A DNA stretch of 64,000 nt. It comes from Arcobacter caeni (lineage in GTDB: Bacteria > Campylobacterota > Campylobacteria > Campylobacterales > Arcobacteraceae). The position numbers were made by a program, and so were the translations under genes. The stretch's first letter is position 1; each line of letters begins with the position of its first letter. The stretch is from assembly GCF_003063245.1 (NCBI RefSeq), contig NZ_MUXE01000004.1:62001-126000 (forward strand), read 5' to 3'. Positions 17,420-25,745 of the stretch are shown piece after piece. The notes below the pieces were generated by a model. The model had not been told where the DNA came from, ran no database searches, and worked only from the letters and a program-made list of their open reading frames with translations.

Positions 17420-20400
17420 GAAATCAATTATAAGTGAAATAGTGGAAGTAGAAAATTTACATTGGGCATGGACAAAAGCAAAAGCATTTTTTGCAAAAAA
17501 TGAATATTGGTATGACCAGATAGCAATTTCAAATTTTAGTGCAAATTATGAAAATGAATTAAAACAAATTCAAACTGACATTATGCGTAATAAATATAAA
17601 TTAGAACCAATTAGACCAATATTTTTTCCAAAAGGTTTAGATGAACAAGGAAAACCTCGTAATAGACAAATGTTTTTGATAAATGTACGAGACCAAGTGG
17701 TTTGGTTAGCTGTAATGAATATTATAGGAAAGTACTATGATAAACTAATGCCATTTTGGAGTTATGGAAATAGACTATATATTAGTATGTTCCCTGATGG
17801 TCGAACACAAACAGGAAAAATTAAATGGGGATATGGGAATTATCGAAATACAACTACAAATACATATCGAAACTTTCAGCAAAGCTGGCCAAGATTTAGA
17901 AAAGATATCCATCTCATTTCTAAATTAATGCCAAAGAAGAAGATTACGTTAGATTTAGTTGAAAGTGAAGATGTTGAAAATAACAGTAATTTAAAAGAAC
18001 TGCATAAAATAAAATATAAAGAAAAATCGTACTGGAGTAAAAATGAGAGTGACAGTTTATATTGGGCAAGTATAGATTTAACAAAATTTTTTCCAAAATC
18101 TAACACAGATGCAATCAAAAAAAACTTTACTGACTTTGCTGATGAAATAAAAGAAAAATATACAGACTTTTCTCGTTTGCAAGAACTTATAGACAATCTA
18201 CTGGCATTTGAAGTTGATTATGATGGGCTTACAGCTACAGATGATGACTACAAAGCAATAGGACTTAATACTAAATCTAAATTTACAGGTATACCAACAG
18301 CTCTATTTTCTGCTGGCTTTTTATCTAATATTGCTATGTTAAAGGTAGATAAAATTAGTCAAGAAATTCTTGAAAAAAGAAAAGAAATTGCACACTTTAG
18401 ATTTGTAGATGATCATACTTTTTTATCTACGAATGCAGATGCATTACTAGGTTGGATTGAAGAGTATGAAAAAATACTTCAAGAGCATTTTACAGATGCT
18501 AGTGGTTCTTCATGTATGGAAATTAATCATAGTAAAACACTACCAAAAGAGTGTGCAATTTATATTGCAAAAAAGAATGGTAACTTAAAAAAACTAGCAA
18601 AAGACCTAGCCCTAGACTGTCAAAAGTATGAACTAAAAAGTCTTAAAGAGATAAAAGAAAATACACTATCAGAGATGTTTATAGACCCACTTTATCCATC
18701 TACACTAATGAATCATACATTAGAAAAAATGTCTATGATTAATAATACTCCATTTGATTTACTTGATTCAGATGAAGGTTCACGAGTTATACATGATCTT
18801 GAACACTTATTGGTTTCTGAATTTTCAGATGAAGAAATAAGGGGAGATACACGTATGGCATACGCTTCTTCTCGATTAGCACAATATACAGCACGAAAAG
18901 ACCATGACTTTACAAGTATATATTTAGCCAAATCTAAACTACTAAAACATTCGCAAAAAAGAACATGTGAAGAGAAATGTGAAGAAGAAAAAGAAATTAA
19001 AGATCTTTCAGAAGATAAAAAAAACAGTAGGATTACAAATTATAAAAAAGAAAAAGAAAAACTTGAAGATAGTTTAATAAAAGCGAAAGAAAAGCTTGAA
19101 ACTATGATACAACAAGAAAGAAGAAGAATTTTTAATCTTTTGATATACACAATTCGTTCACATCCAGACAAACTTTCATTATGGAAAAATACTATTTTAT
19201 TTTGCGAGAAAAATGGTTTTTCAGAGATGACAAGCAATGAAATATATTATAAAAATGAACTACATGAATTATGGGATTTAATACAAGAACTAAAGAACAA
19301 AAATCATTTTAATCAATTTTCTTATATATATATTATGACTTTTTTTTATGATCAGCTTGCAAATTCTATAAATCGTTCATTTGTTATGTTATCTTCTAAT
19401 CCATCTTACAGAGAAATGTATAGAAAATGTACTTATTTAAATGCTATTTTTAAATATGATTTTTTTGAAAGACTACTAAGTATAAAAGATGAAACTTATT
19501 ACTTTAAACAATCACAAAATCTATTAAAAACAACAATTTCATCAATTATTCATTTAACTAGTGATTTAAAAACAGAAATAAAAGAAAAAATAAAAATTAA
19601 CACTACGTTATTTGAAAATTTGAACATCTTTGATTGGAATAAAAATACAATTGAAAATGTACAATTTCAAGAATTAGATTATGATATGGTTATATGGAAT
19701 ATAAGTGAAAAGTTTATGAAAACATCTGTTGATATTTCAGCAATTATTAAAACATACTATAAATCATCTACTTTTAACAACTATCTCTCGTATAGTATTA
19801 TGTCACTATTTCCTAAACTTCTTAATAAAGAAACTGTAATAAAATTATTAACAAAAGAAGAAATAATTTACTTTCCTTTTTCTTGGTGGTATGAAGTATT
19901 GAAAGAAAATTTTATAACTTATGAAAAATTAAAGAATATTACTAATAAAAGTGCACTAGAATGTTTTGAATATATTAGTATAACAAAAGACAAAGATTTA
20001 CTATTAAATTTACTAAGTTTTAGTCATAATAAAAATAATAGAGAACTCTTTGGATTAAAAATTATTTTACTTTTAATTAACAACTGGTCTAAAGAAGTAG
20101 ACCTATTTACTTTTGATCAAATTAATAAAAGAGGAGATTCATTTCCATATAATTTTATTTTTACTGTAGATAAAGATAAAAAATATAAAATAGATGAAAT
20201 AAACTTACCAAACAGGATTATTGATGAAAGGTATTTTCCAAATTTTATTAACTTTGATGGTCGAGACAACCCTGAAAAAATGTTTATTTTTGGTTTAGGT
20301 ATTTTGTTATATCAACTAATTACACAGACAAAAGAATTACCTAATTATATGTATTTACCTAGTCAGCAATTGTTGAATATAAGCAAGTTTTTATCAGATA

Positions 20401-20687
20401 TTGAAAAGCATCCAATATCTTCTCTAACTACTGAGATAATCAATAGTTGTCTTTCTAAAAGAAATAGAGAAAATCAAAAATTTATTGAGAGAGGAGAGGA
20501 TAAACCTGAAGATACTAAATATGAGTTTGAAGTTAAAAATATTAGTCAATTAAAACTAATTGTCATACAAGCAATTAAAAGTATAGAGTCAGGAAAATAT
20601 CAATTTGATGATAATATTCGTTATCTTATTCCATTTAGTCTTCAAAAACTTAAAGCTGATATTTTGATAAATAAGGAGGATAGATGA
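17412..20687 (+). CDS. large reverse transcriptase (UG/Abi-type, defence-associated)
   Basis: 1091 residues. The palm is in the first 400: an entry motif R-N-R-Q-M-F-L-I-N-V-R-D-Q near residue 85, motif A A-S-I-D-L-T-K-F-F-P (D222), motif B G-I-P-T-A-L-F-S near 293, and motif C F-V-D-D at 331-334. All catalytic aspartates are present. From about 520 to 570 a highly charged coiled coil follows, then a helical C-terminal half with no domain I recognise. The size, the absence of a maturase domain and the nitrilase neighbour suggest a class 1 UG reverse transcriptase rather than a group II intron or retron. GTG start; its end overlaps the nitrilase start (ATGA). Confidence 0.88.
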   Translation: MNKKSIISEIVEVENLHWAWTKAKAFFAKNEYWYDQIAISNFSANYENELKQIQTDIMRNKYKLEPIRPIFFPKGLDEQGKPRNRQMFLINVRDQVVWLAVMNIIGKYYDKLMPFWSYGNRLYISMFPDGRTQTGKIKWGYGNYRNTTTNTYRNFQQSWPRFRKDIHLISKLMPKKKITLDLVESEDVENNSNLKELHKIKYKEKSYWSKNESDSLYWASIDLTKFFPKSNTDAIKKNFTDFADEIKEKYTDFSRLQELIDNLLAFEVDYDGLTATDDDYKAIGLNTKSKFTGIPTALFSAGFLSNIAMLKVDKISQEILEKRKEIAHFRFVDDHTFLSTNADALLGWIEEYEKILQEHFTDASGSSCMEINHSKTLPKECAIYIAKKNGNLKKLAKDLALDCQKYELKSLKEIKENTLSEMFIDPLYPSTLMNHTLEKMSMINNTPFDLLDSDEGSRVIHDLEHLLVSEFSDEEIRGDTRMAYASSRLAQYTARKDHDFTSIYLAKSKLLKHSQKRTCEEKCEEEKEIKDLSEDKKNSRITNYKKEKEKLEDSLIKAKEKLETMIQQERRRIFNLLIYTIRSHPDKLSLWKNTILFCEKNGFSEMTSNEIYYKNELHELWDLIQELKNKNHFNQFSYIYIMTFFYDQLANSINRSFVMLSSNPSYREMYRKCTYLNAIFKYDFFERLLSIKDETYYFKQSQNLLKTTISSIIHLTSDLKTEIKEKIKINTTLFENLNIFDWNKNTIENVQFQELDYDMVIWNISEKFMKTSVDISAIIKTYYKSSTFNNYLSYSIMSLFPKLLNKETVIKLLTKEEIIYFPFSWWYEVLKENFITYEKLKNITNKSALECFEYISITKDKDLLLNLLSFSHNKNNRELFGLKIILLLINNWSKEVDLFTFDQINKRGDSFPYNFIFTVDKDKKYKIDEINLPNRIIDERYFPNFINFDGRDNPEKMFIFGLGILLYQLITQTKELPNYMYLPSQQLLNISKFLSDIEKHPISSLTTEIINSCLSKRNRENQKFIERGEDKPEDTKYEFEVKNISQLKLIVIQAIKSIESGKYQFDDNIRYLIPFSLQKLKADILINKEDR

Positions 20688-21553
20688 GTACATATAAAGA
20701 GTACTTAAAAATTGGATTTATTCAAACAAATCTTGATAGCGATTTAGCTTGGGGTCCTGATTATGATATAAGTTTACAGATGAAAGAAGAATCTGAAAAT
20801 CATGTTTGGCAAGAGATAAAAAAAGGTTTTCATAAACTATTTAACCATCATTCTAAACCAGATATTATCGTAATGCCTGAGTTAACTATTCCTAATGTTT
20901 ATCAAAAAGAATTAAGACGGCTTGCACAAGAAATGAATGCTGTTGTTTTTGCTGGTTTAGACTGGCAAGTTATCGATACTGTAGTAATGAATTATTCACT
21001 TTTAGTAGTTCCAAATAAATGGAACGAAGAAGGACTAAAGTCTTCACTTACAACAGTAAGATACTTAGGTAAAAAATTTCCTGCAAATGCAGAGTCACTA
21101 ACTATAAAAAAATGTGCTGAAAATCATAAAAAAGATTATAAGTTTATTTCTGATGAAAATATCTACTTAATAGATGCAAATCCATTTGGAAAAATAGGAT
21201 TTGCAATTTGTGCAGATTTTTATGATTTAGAACGATATGTTGCATATAAGGGTAAAGTCCAACACATGATTATACTGGCTTATAATACAGATACTAATTC
21301 ATTTTATGCACTAGCTGAAGCTATTTCAAGAATAGTCATGTGCAGTGTTATAATATGTAATACAGGAAAATATGGTGATTCATTAGTTTTCTCACCATAT
21401 AAACTGCCTCATAAGCGTATGATATTTAGAAATCAGGGTGCTGATTTATTTGCAACACAGGTAGTCAACCTTCCAGTTAAATCTTTATGTGATGATCAAA
21501 ATGCAGGACAAAATGCAAAAATGTTTAAAGTACCACCAACACCATTTGAATAA
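20684..21553 (+). CDS. nitrilase-superfamily (C-N hydrolase) protein of the RT operon
   Basis: 289 residues. The catalytic triad is visible as E66 (V-M-P-E-L-T-I-P), a lysine at 130/131 (R-Y-L-G-K-K-F) and C176 (F-A-I-C-A-D-F). The superfamily hydrolyses nitriles or amides. Nitrilase domains are known in DRT1/UG1-type and related reverse transcriptases, where they are needed for antiphage activity though the substrate is unknown. Here it is a separate gene that overlaps the RT stop by four bases after GGAGG. That makes it the third member of a primase-RT-nitrilase operon. Confidence 0.9.
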   Translation: MSTYKEYLKIGFIQTNLDSDLAWGPDYDISLQMKEESENHVWQEIKKGFHKLFNHHSKPDIIVMPELTIPNVYQKELRRLAQEMNAVVFAGLDWQVIDTVVMNYSLLVVPNKWNEEGLKSSLTTVRYLGKKFPANAESLTIKKCAENHKKDYKFISDENIYLIDANPFGKIGFAICADFYDLERYVAYKGKVQHMIILAYNTDTNSFYALAEAISRIVMCSVIICNTGKYGDSLVFSPYKLPHKRMIFRNQGADLFATQVVNLPVKSLCDDQNAGQNAKMFKVPPTPFE

Positions 21554-21559
21554 AAAATG

Positions 21560-21950
21560 TAAATTTAATTATTGAATAGAAATGTATTTTTTAATAGAAC
21601 AATAAGGCATTAGATTTCTAATCCAGTCAAATTCCTTATCGGCGAGGTAGAGTCAAGGGATTTGATAAATAGAACATAGTACTGATTCTGATTTCTTTGC
21701 TTACCTAAAAAATGTCTTTATTTATGATTTTGATAAGTTTTTTGGCTAAAGAAAAGAGTAAATGAAATTAATCATCTACTCTCAAAATCTATGCTGTTAA
21801 ACTTTCAAGTGCTTGGTGTACAAAAACTTGTTACAAAGATGAGTTATAAAATAAGTTCAACTTTAGCTTTTTGAACTTTCTCTAAGTTCCAAACTAAATG
21901 GTTTAATTATGATATAACTTTAATGACTATCCGTTACTGACATAAAACTC
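21560..21950. other. hairpin-rich noncoding stretch, candidate structured RNA
   Basis: About 400 bases without a gene between the nitrilase gene and a convergent gene. It contains at least four stems: ATTAGA/TCTAAT (21609-21622); an 11-pair stem at 21627-21637 with 21655-21665 (one G-U) capped by a 17-base loop that is unusually G/C-rich here; AGAGTA/TACTCT with an inner ATG/CAT (21755-21782); and an 8-bp AAGTTCAA/TTGAACTT stem (21853-21878). Local G/C enrichment in such an A/T-rich genome is a usual sign of structured RNA. Several defence RTs use a neighbouring noncoding RNA. Strand and ends are unknown. Confidence 0.35.
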
Positions 21951-21959
21951 TGAATGGTC

Positions 21960-22703
21960 TTATAATAAATGAGCATAAGGCACTAAGAGATAAGAATAAT
22001 CAAATATTTTTTCTTTTAAATGTTTTCTTTCTTTCTCTTTTATAGTTTTTTTAGCACCATTATATGTGTCAGGCATTACGGTTTTAATAGTAAAACCAAA
22101 TGCAATTTTACCACTCGGGTTTTTTCCTATTTCCATAACAATAGGCATAAAAAGATTATTAGTGATAATATAAGACTCTCTTTTTTCAAATATCTTATTT
22201 TTTTCAATAGTGTCATCACTTTTATAGATACTAAGTTCTTCATACATATCTTCATACATTGATAAGCATCTTAAAAGTATTGGCTTTATCATTGAAGATA
22301 AAAATTTTTTCACTTTATCAGGTGTAGATAACTCTTGAATATTACATCTTTCAATAACTCTTATTAAAGCATGGAAAGAAAAATTAATAAAAATTCTTTT
22401 ATATATTATTCCCTCAATTAAATTAAAATGAATATCAAAGCCAATATATTTATAATCTTCTTCATCATTTTTTTTTATTAAGGTAACATCTGCATAGGCT
22501 ATTTGCCATTCTTGAGTTTCTATTTTACTCTGCTCTAATAAAAGTAGATGAGGAGTTTTTTTAACATGCTCAGCATATCTTCTAATCATTATTTTTCTTT
22601 TATTATTTTTTATGGAAATAATATTAGCTTTACTGCCTTCTTTGAAACAATTGATTATGTCTTGTGCAATCTTATTTGTTGATTTGTTTTTAAATGAATC
22701 CAT
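21960..22703 (-). CDS. hypothetical island protein
   Basis: A 247-residue basic protein without signal peptide or membrane helix. The only notable motif is F-S-F-H-A-L-I-R-V-I-E-R-C-N near residues 108-121, reminiscent of helical DNA- or nucleotide-binding segments but not diagnostic. It lies alone on the minus strand between the RT operon and the helicase operon, convergent to the former and divergent from the latter. I do not recognise a family. As island cargo it may belong to a defence or counter-defence module. Confidence 0.6.
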   Translation of the reverse strand: MDSFKNKSTNKIAQDIINCFKEGSKANIISIKNNKRKIMIRRYAEHVKKTPHLLLLEQSKIETQEWQIAYADVTLIKKNDEEDYKYIGFDIHFNLIEGIIYKRIFINFSFHALIRVIERCNIQELSTPDKVKKFLSSMIKPILLRCLSMYEDMYEELSIYKSDDTIEKNKIFEKRESYIITNNLFMPIVMEIGKNPSGKIAFGFTIKTVMPDTYNGAKKTIKEKERKHLKEKIFDYSYLLVPYAHLL

Positions 22704-22890
22704 GTATATTCCAATATATAATATTTTTGCAGTTTATAGAATTATATATAAAATAATTATAATCTTAGTATAATGATTTAGATGTAAGAAATGATTATTT
22801 TCTTAAATTAATTTCATAGGTACAGTTTAAAAAGTAAATTTAAATAAATAGAATAAGAATTTGATACTTTAAGGATAAGTAAGATTTTAA

Positions 22891-25650
22891 ATGATTTCTT
22901 GTAACACACAATTAAATAAAAATATTGAACAAAAATTAAATGACGAACTTAATAGTATTAAAAATAAGCTTCCAAATTGGATTGTGAATAAAATAGTAAA
23001 AGTTTGTTCATTTGGAAAAATTGATTTATATAAAATTAAACAAGAACAAATAAATAAATTAATTAATGAAATTGAAAAACTTAAAGAAGTTTATGAAAAA
23101 ATTGACAAAGTAGAATTGAAATTAACTGATTTAGAAAATACAACCAAAGATATTTATATTAATGATTATAAAAGAAGACAATATAAAGCTAAATTAGAAT
23201 TAATATTAAGAGAATTTTCTTTTTATGATTTATCCATAGAAAATGAAAAATATAAATTTCTGTCAAATTTTTTTATTGATTCAATAAATGCAGTAAATGA
23301 AAAGAATAATTTATTTGTTAAAGATGAAAAAATAAAAGAAGCAGATTTTTTCAAATCAGTTGAAGAAAATCCGTTAACAGAATCTCAACAAAATGCAGTA
23401 GTGATTAATGAAGACAACAATCTTGTAATTGCAGGAGCAGGTTCTGGTAAAACAAGTGTTCTTGTAGCTAAAATTGGTTATTTAATAAAAAGAGGATTTA
23501 CTAAGCCAGAAGATATTCTTGTTTTAGCTTTTAATAAAAAAGCTGTTGAAGAAATAGAAGAAAGAATTACAAAAAAATTAAATATAACGACTAATGTAAG
23601 CACTTTTCATGCTTTTGGTTTAAATATTATTGGAAAAGCTAATAAAAAACCATTAATATGTAATTGGGCAACAGATGATAAAATATTAACCAATATGATT
23701 AGAAATATAGTAAAAGATAAATTAAATGATGTAAATTTTTATGAATTATTTAAACAATATTTTCTTGAACATTTTGTTCCTTATAAAAACCAATTTGATT
23801 TCAAAAATAAGGGAGAATATTACGATTATATTAAAAATTATGATTTAAGAACTCTTAATGGAGACCTTGTAAAAAGTTATGAAGAGCTTGAAATCTCTAA
23901 TTTTTTACGATTAAAAAATATTAATTATATATATGAATCTCCTTACGAACATGAAACTTCAACATCACGATATAGACAATATCAACCAGACTTTTATCTT
24001 CCTGATTATAGAATTTATATTGAACATTATGGAATTTCAAAAGATGGAAAAACAGCAGACTACATTAATAATGAAGATTATTTAAATGGTATTGTATGGA
24101 AAAGAAGTGTTCATCGGCATTTTAATACTCAATGTATTGAAACATATAGTTATGAGAAGTCTGAAGGTCATTTATTATCTTCCTTAGAATCTAAATTAAA
24201 AGCTCATAGCGTGATTATGAAAGATATTCCTTTTGAAGAAGTATTAAAAATATTCAATGAAAAGAATGGAACAGTAGATAGATTTACTAAACTTACAATT
24301 CAATTTTTAAATCATTTTAAAAGTAATCAATTTACCTATGAAGATGTAAGAGAAAGAATAGGTATTTTAGATTTTAGAGAAAAAGCTTTTTTAAATATAT
24401 TTGAAATTATTTATTTTGAATATGAAAAGAAAAAGAATGAATTTAAATGCATAGACTTTTATGACATGATAAATGATGCAATTAAAATTGTAAAAAGTGG
24501 TAAATATATACCACCATATAAATATATTCTAATTGATGAGTTTCAAGATATATCATCGAGTAGAAGCAATTTAATTAAATCACTTTGTGAAAAGATAGAT
24601 GATTCAATTTTGACGGTTGTTGGAGATGATTGGCAATCTATTAATAGATTTGCAGGAAGTGATGTTTCTATTATTAAGAATTTTAAAAATCATTTTGGTG
24701 TTAGTGAAACAATCTTTTTAGACAATACATTTAGATTTGATAATAATATTTCAAATGTTGCATCAAAATTCATTACAAAAAATCCTACACAAATCAATAA
24801 ATCAATAAAAACATTTAAGTTTTCTGAAAATCCAAGTATTTATATCTATCGGAATGTAAAAAATGAAGAAGCTTATATTGAAAGAATTCTAAATTTCTTA
24901 AATAAAAAAACAGAGAATAATAAAAAGAAAGATGTAATTATTTTGGGAAGATTTAATCATTTAAAGCCAGATAATTTTAAAGAAATTCAAAATTACTATA
25001 CTAATTTTAATATTCAATTCTTATCCGTACATGGCTCAAAAGGATTAGGTGCAGACTATGTAATTTTATTAGGATTAGATAAAGGTAAATTTGGTTTCCC
25101 TTGTGAAATAGAAGATGACCCTATTTTAGATATTGTAATGTCACAACAAGAAAATTATGAATTTGCAGAAGAAAGACGATTATTTTATGTGGCATTAACA
25201 AGAACTAAAGAAAAGCTTTTTATTGTAAGTGACATTCATAATAGTTCAACTTTTATAAATGAAATTGTTGATGATAATACTGAAAAAGAAATTCAGTATT
25301 TAAATAATAGAGATTATGTTGCTAAATATTGCCCAGAATGTCAATTAGGTAGTTTAGTAGAAAAAAATGTTGAAGATAGATATTTTTATGGTTGCAGTAA
25401 TTACCCCTTATGTGATTATACGGATGAAATTAGGAAATGTTCAGAATGTGGTAGTAATATAGTAAAACTTGTAGATAAAAATATTGCAAAATGTGAAAAT
25501 ATCAAATGTGATAAAATAGAAATCTTATGCAAATTGTGTAATTCATTTATGGTAGTTAGAAAAAAAGATGATAGGGAATTTTTAGCTTGTTCAAGTTATT
25601 CTAAAACGGGTTGTAGATATACTCAGAATTTCGCTGATAGGGAATCTTAG
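22891..25650 (+). CDS. UvrD/HelD-like superfamily 1 helicase with zinc-ribbon C-terminus
   Basis: 919 residues. The order is a helical N-terminal region, Q motif plus Walker A (A-G-A-G-S-G-K-T, 181-188), and an insert holding Q-P-D-F-Y-L-P-D-Y-R-I-Y-I-E-H-Y-G near residues 360-380. That insert resembles the PD-(D/E)xK-like segment of helicase IV relatives. Walker B is I-D-E-F-Q-D, then V-G-D-D-W-Q-S-I-N-R-F-A-G and V-A-L-T-R-T-K-E. The last 110 residues are three or four C-x2-C zinc ribbons of the topoisomerase I type. It is longer than helicase IV (about 680). It starts a three-gene plus-strand group with a possible TnsE-like gene and a SEC-C gene. Confidence 0.88.
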   Translation: MISCNTQLNKNIEQKLNDELNSIKNKLPNWIVNKIVKVCSFGKIDLYKIKQEQINKLINEIEKLKEVYEKIDKVELKLTDLENTTKDIYINDYKRRQYKAKLELILREFSFYDLSIENEKYKFLSNFFIDSINAVNEKNNLFVKDEKIKEADFFKSVEENPLTESQQNAVVINEDNNLVIAGAGSGKTSVLVAKIGYLIKRGFTKPEDILVLAFNKKAVEEIEERITKKLNITTNVSTFHAFGLNIIGKANKKPLICNWATDDKILTNMIRNIVKDKLNDVNFYELFKQYFLEHFVPYKNQFDFKNKGEYYDYIKNYDLRTLNGDLVKSYEELEISNFLRLKNINYIYESPYEHETSTSRYRQYQPDFYLPDYRIYIEHYGISKDGKTADYINNEDYLNGIVWKRSVHRHFNTQCIETYSYEKSEGHLLSSLESKLKAHSVIMKDIPFEEVLKIFNEKNGTVDRFTKLTIQFLNHFKSNQFTYEDVRERIGILDFREKAFLNIFEIIYFEYEKKKNEFKCIDFYDMINDAIKIVKSGKYIPPYKYILIDEFQDISSSRSNLIKSLCEKIDDSILTVVGDDWQSINRFAGSDVSIIKNFKNHFGVSETIFLDNTFRFDNNISNVASKFITKNPTQINKSIKTFKFSENPSIYIYRNVKNEEAYIERILNFLNKKTENNKKKDVIILGRFNHLKPDNFKEIQNYYTNFNIQFLSVHGSKGLGADYVILLGLDKGKFGFPCEIEDDPILDIVMSQQENYEFAEERRLFYVALTRTKEKLFIVSDIHNSSTFINEIVDDNTEKEIQYLNNRDYVAKYCPECQLGSLVEKNVEDRYFYGCSNYPLCDYTDEIRKCSECGSNIVKLVDKNIAKCENIKCDKIEILCKLCNSFMVVRKKDDREFLACSSYSKTGCRYTQNFADRES

Positions 25651-25745
25651 AATTTAAAATATTGACTTTTTGTATGTAGATAAAAAGAAATTTCAGATTT
25701 GCATTCTTTAAAATCAATATGATTACAATATTATTTTAATTAAAA

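Noticed and set aside
17412-20687. RT as a group II intron maturase or a retron
   Set aside because: No intron domain V-like sequence, no maturase or HNH region, and the protein is far larger than retron RTs. The overlapping primase and nitrilase genes fit a UG-type defence RT better.
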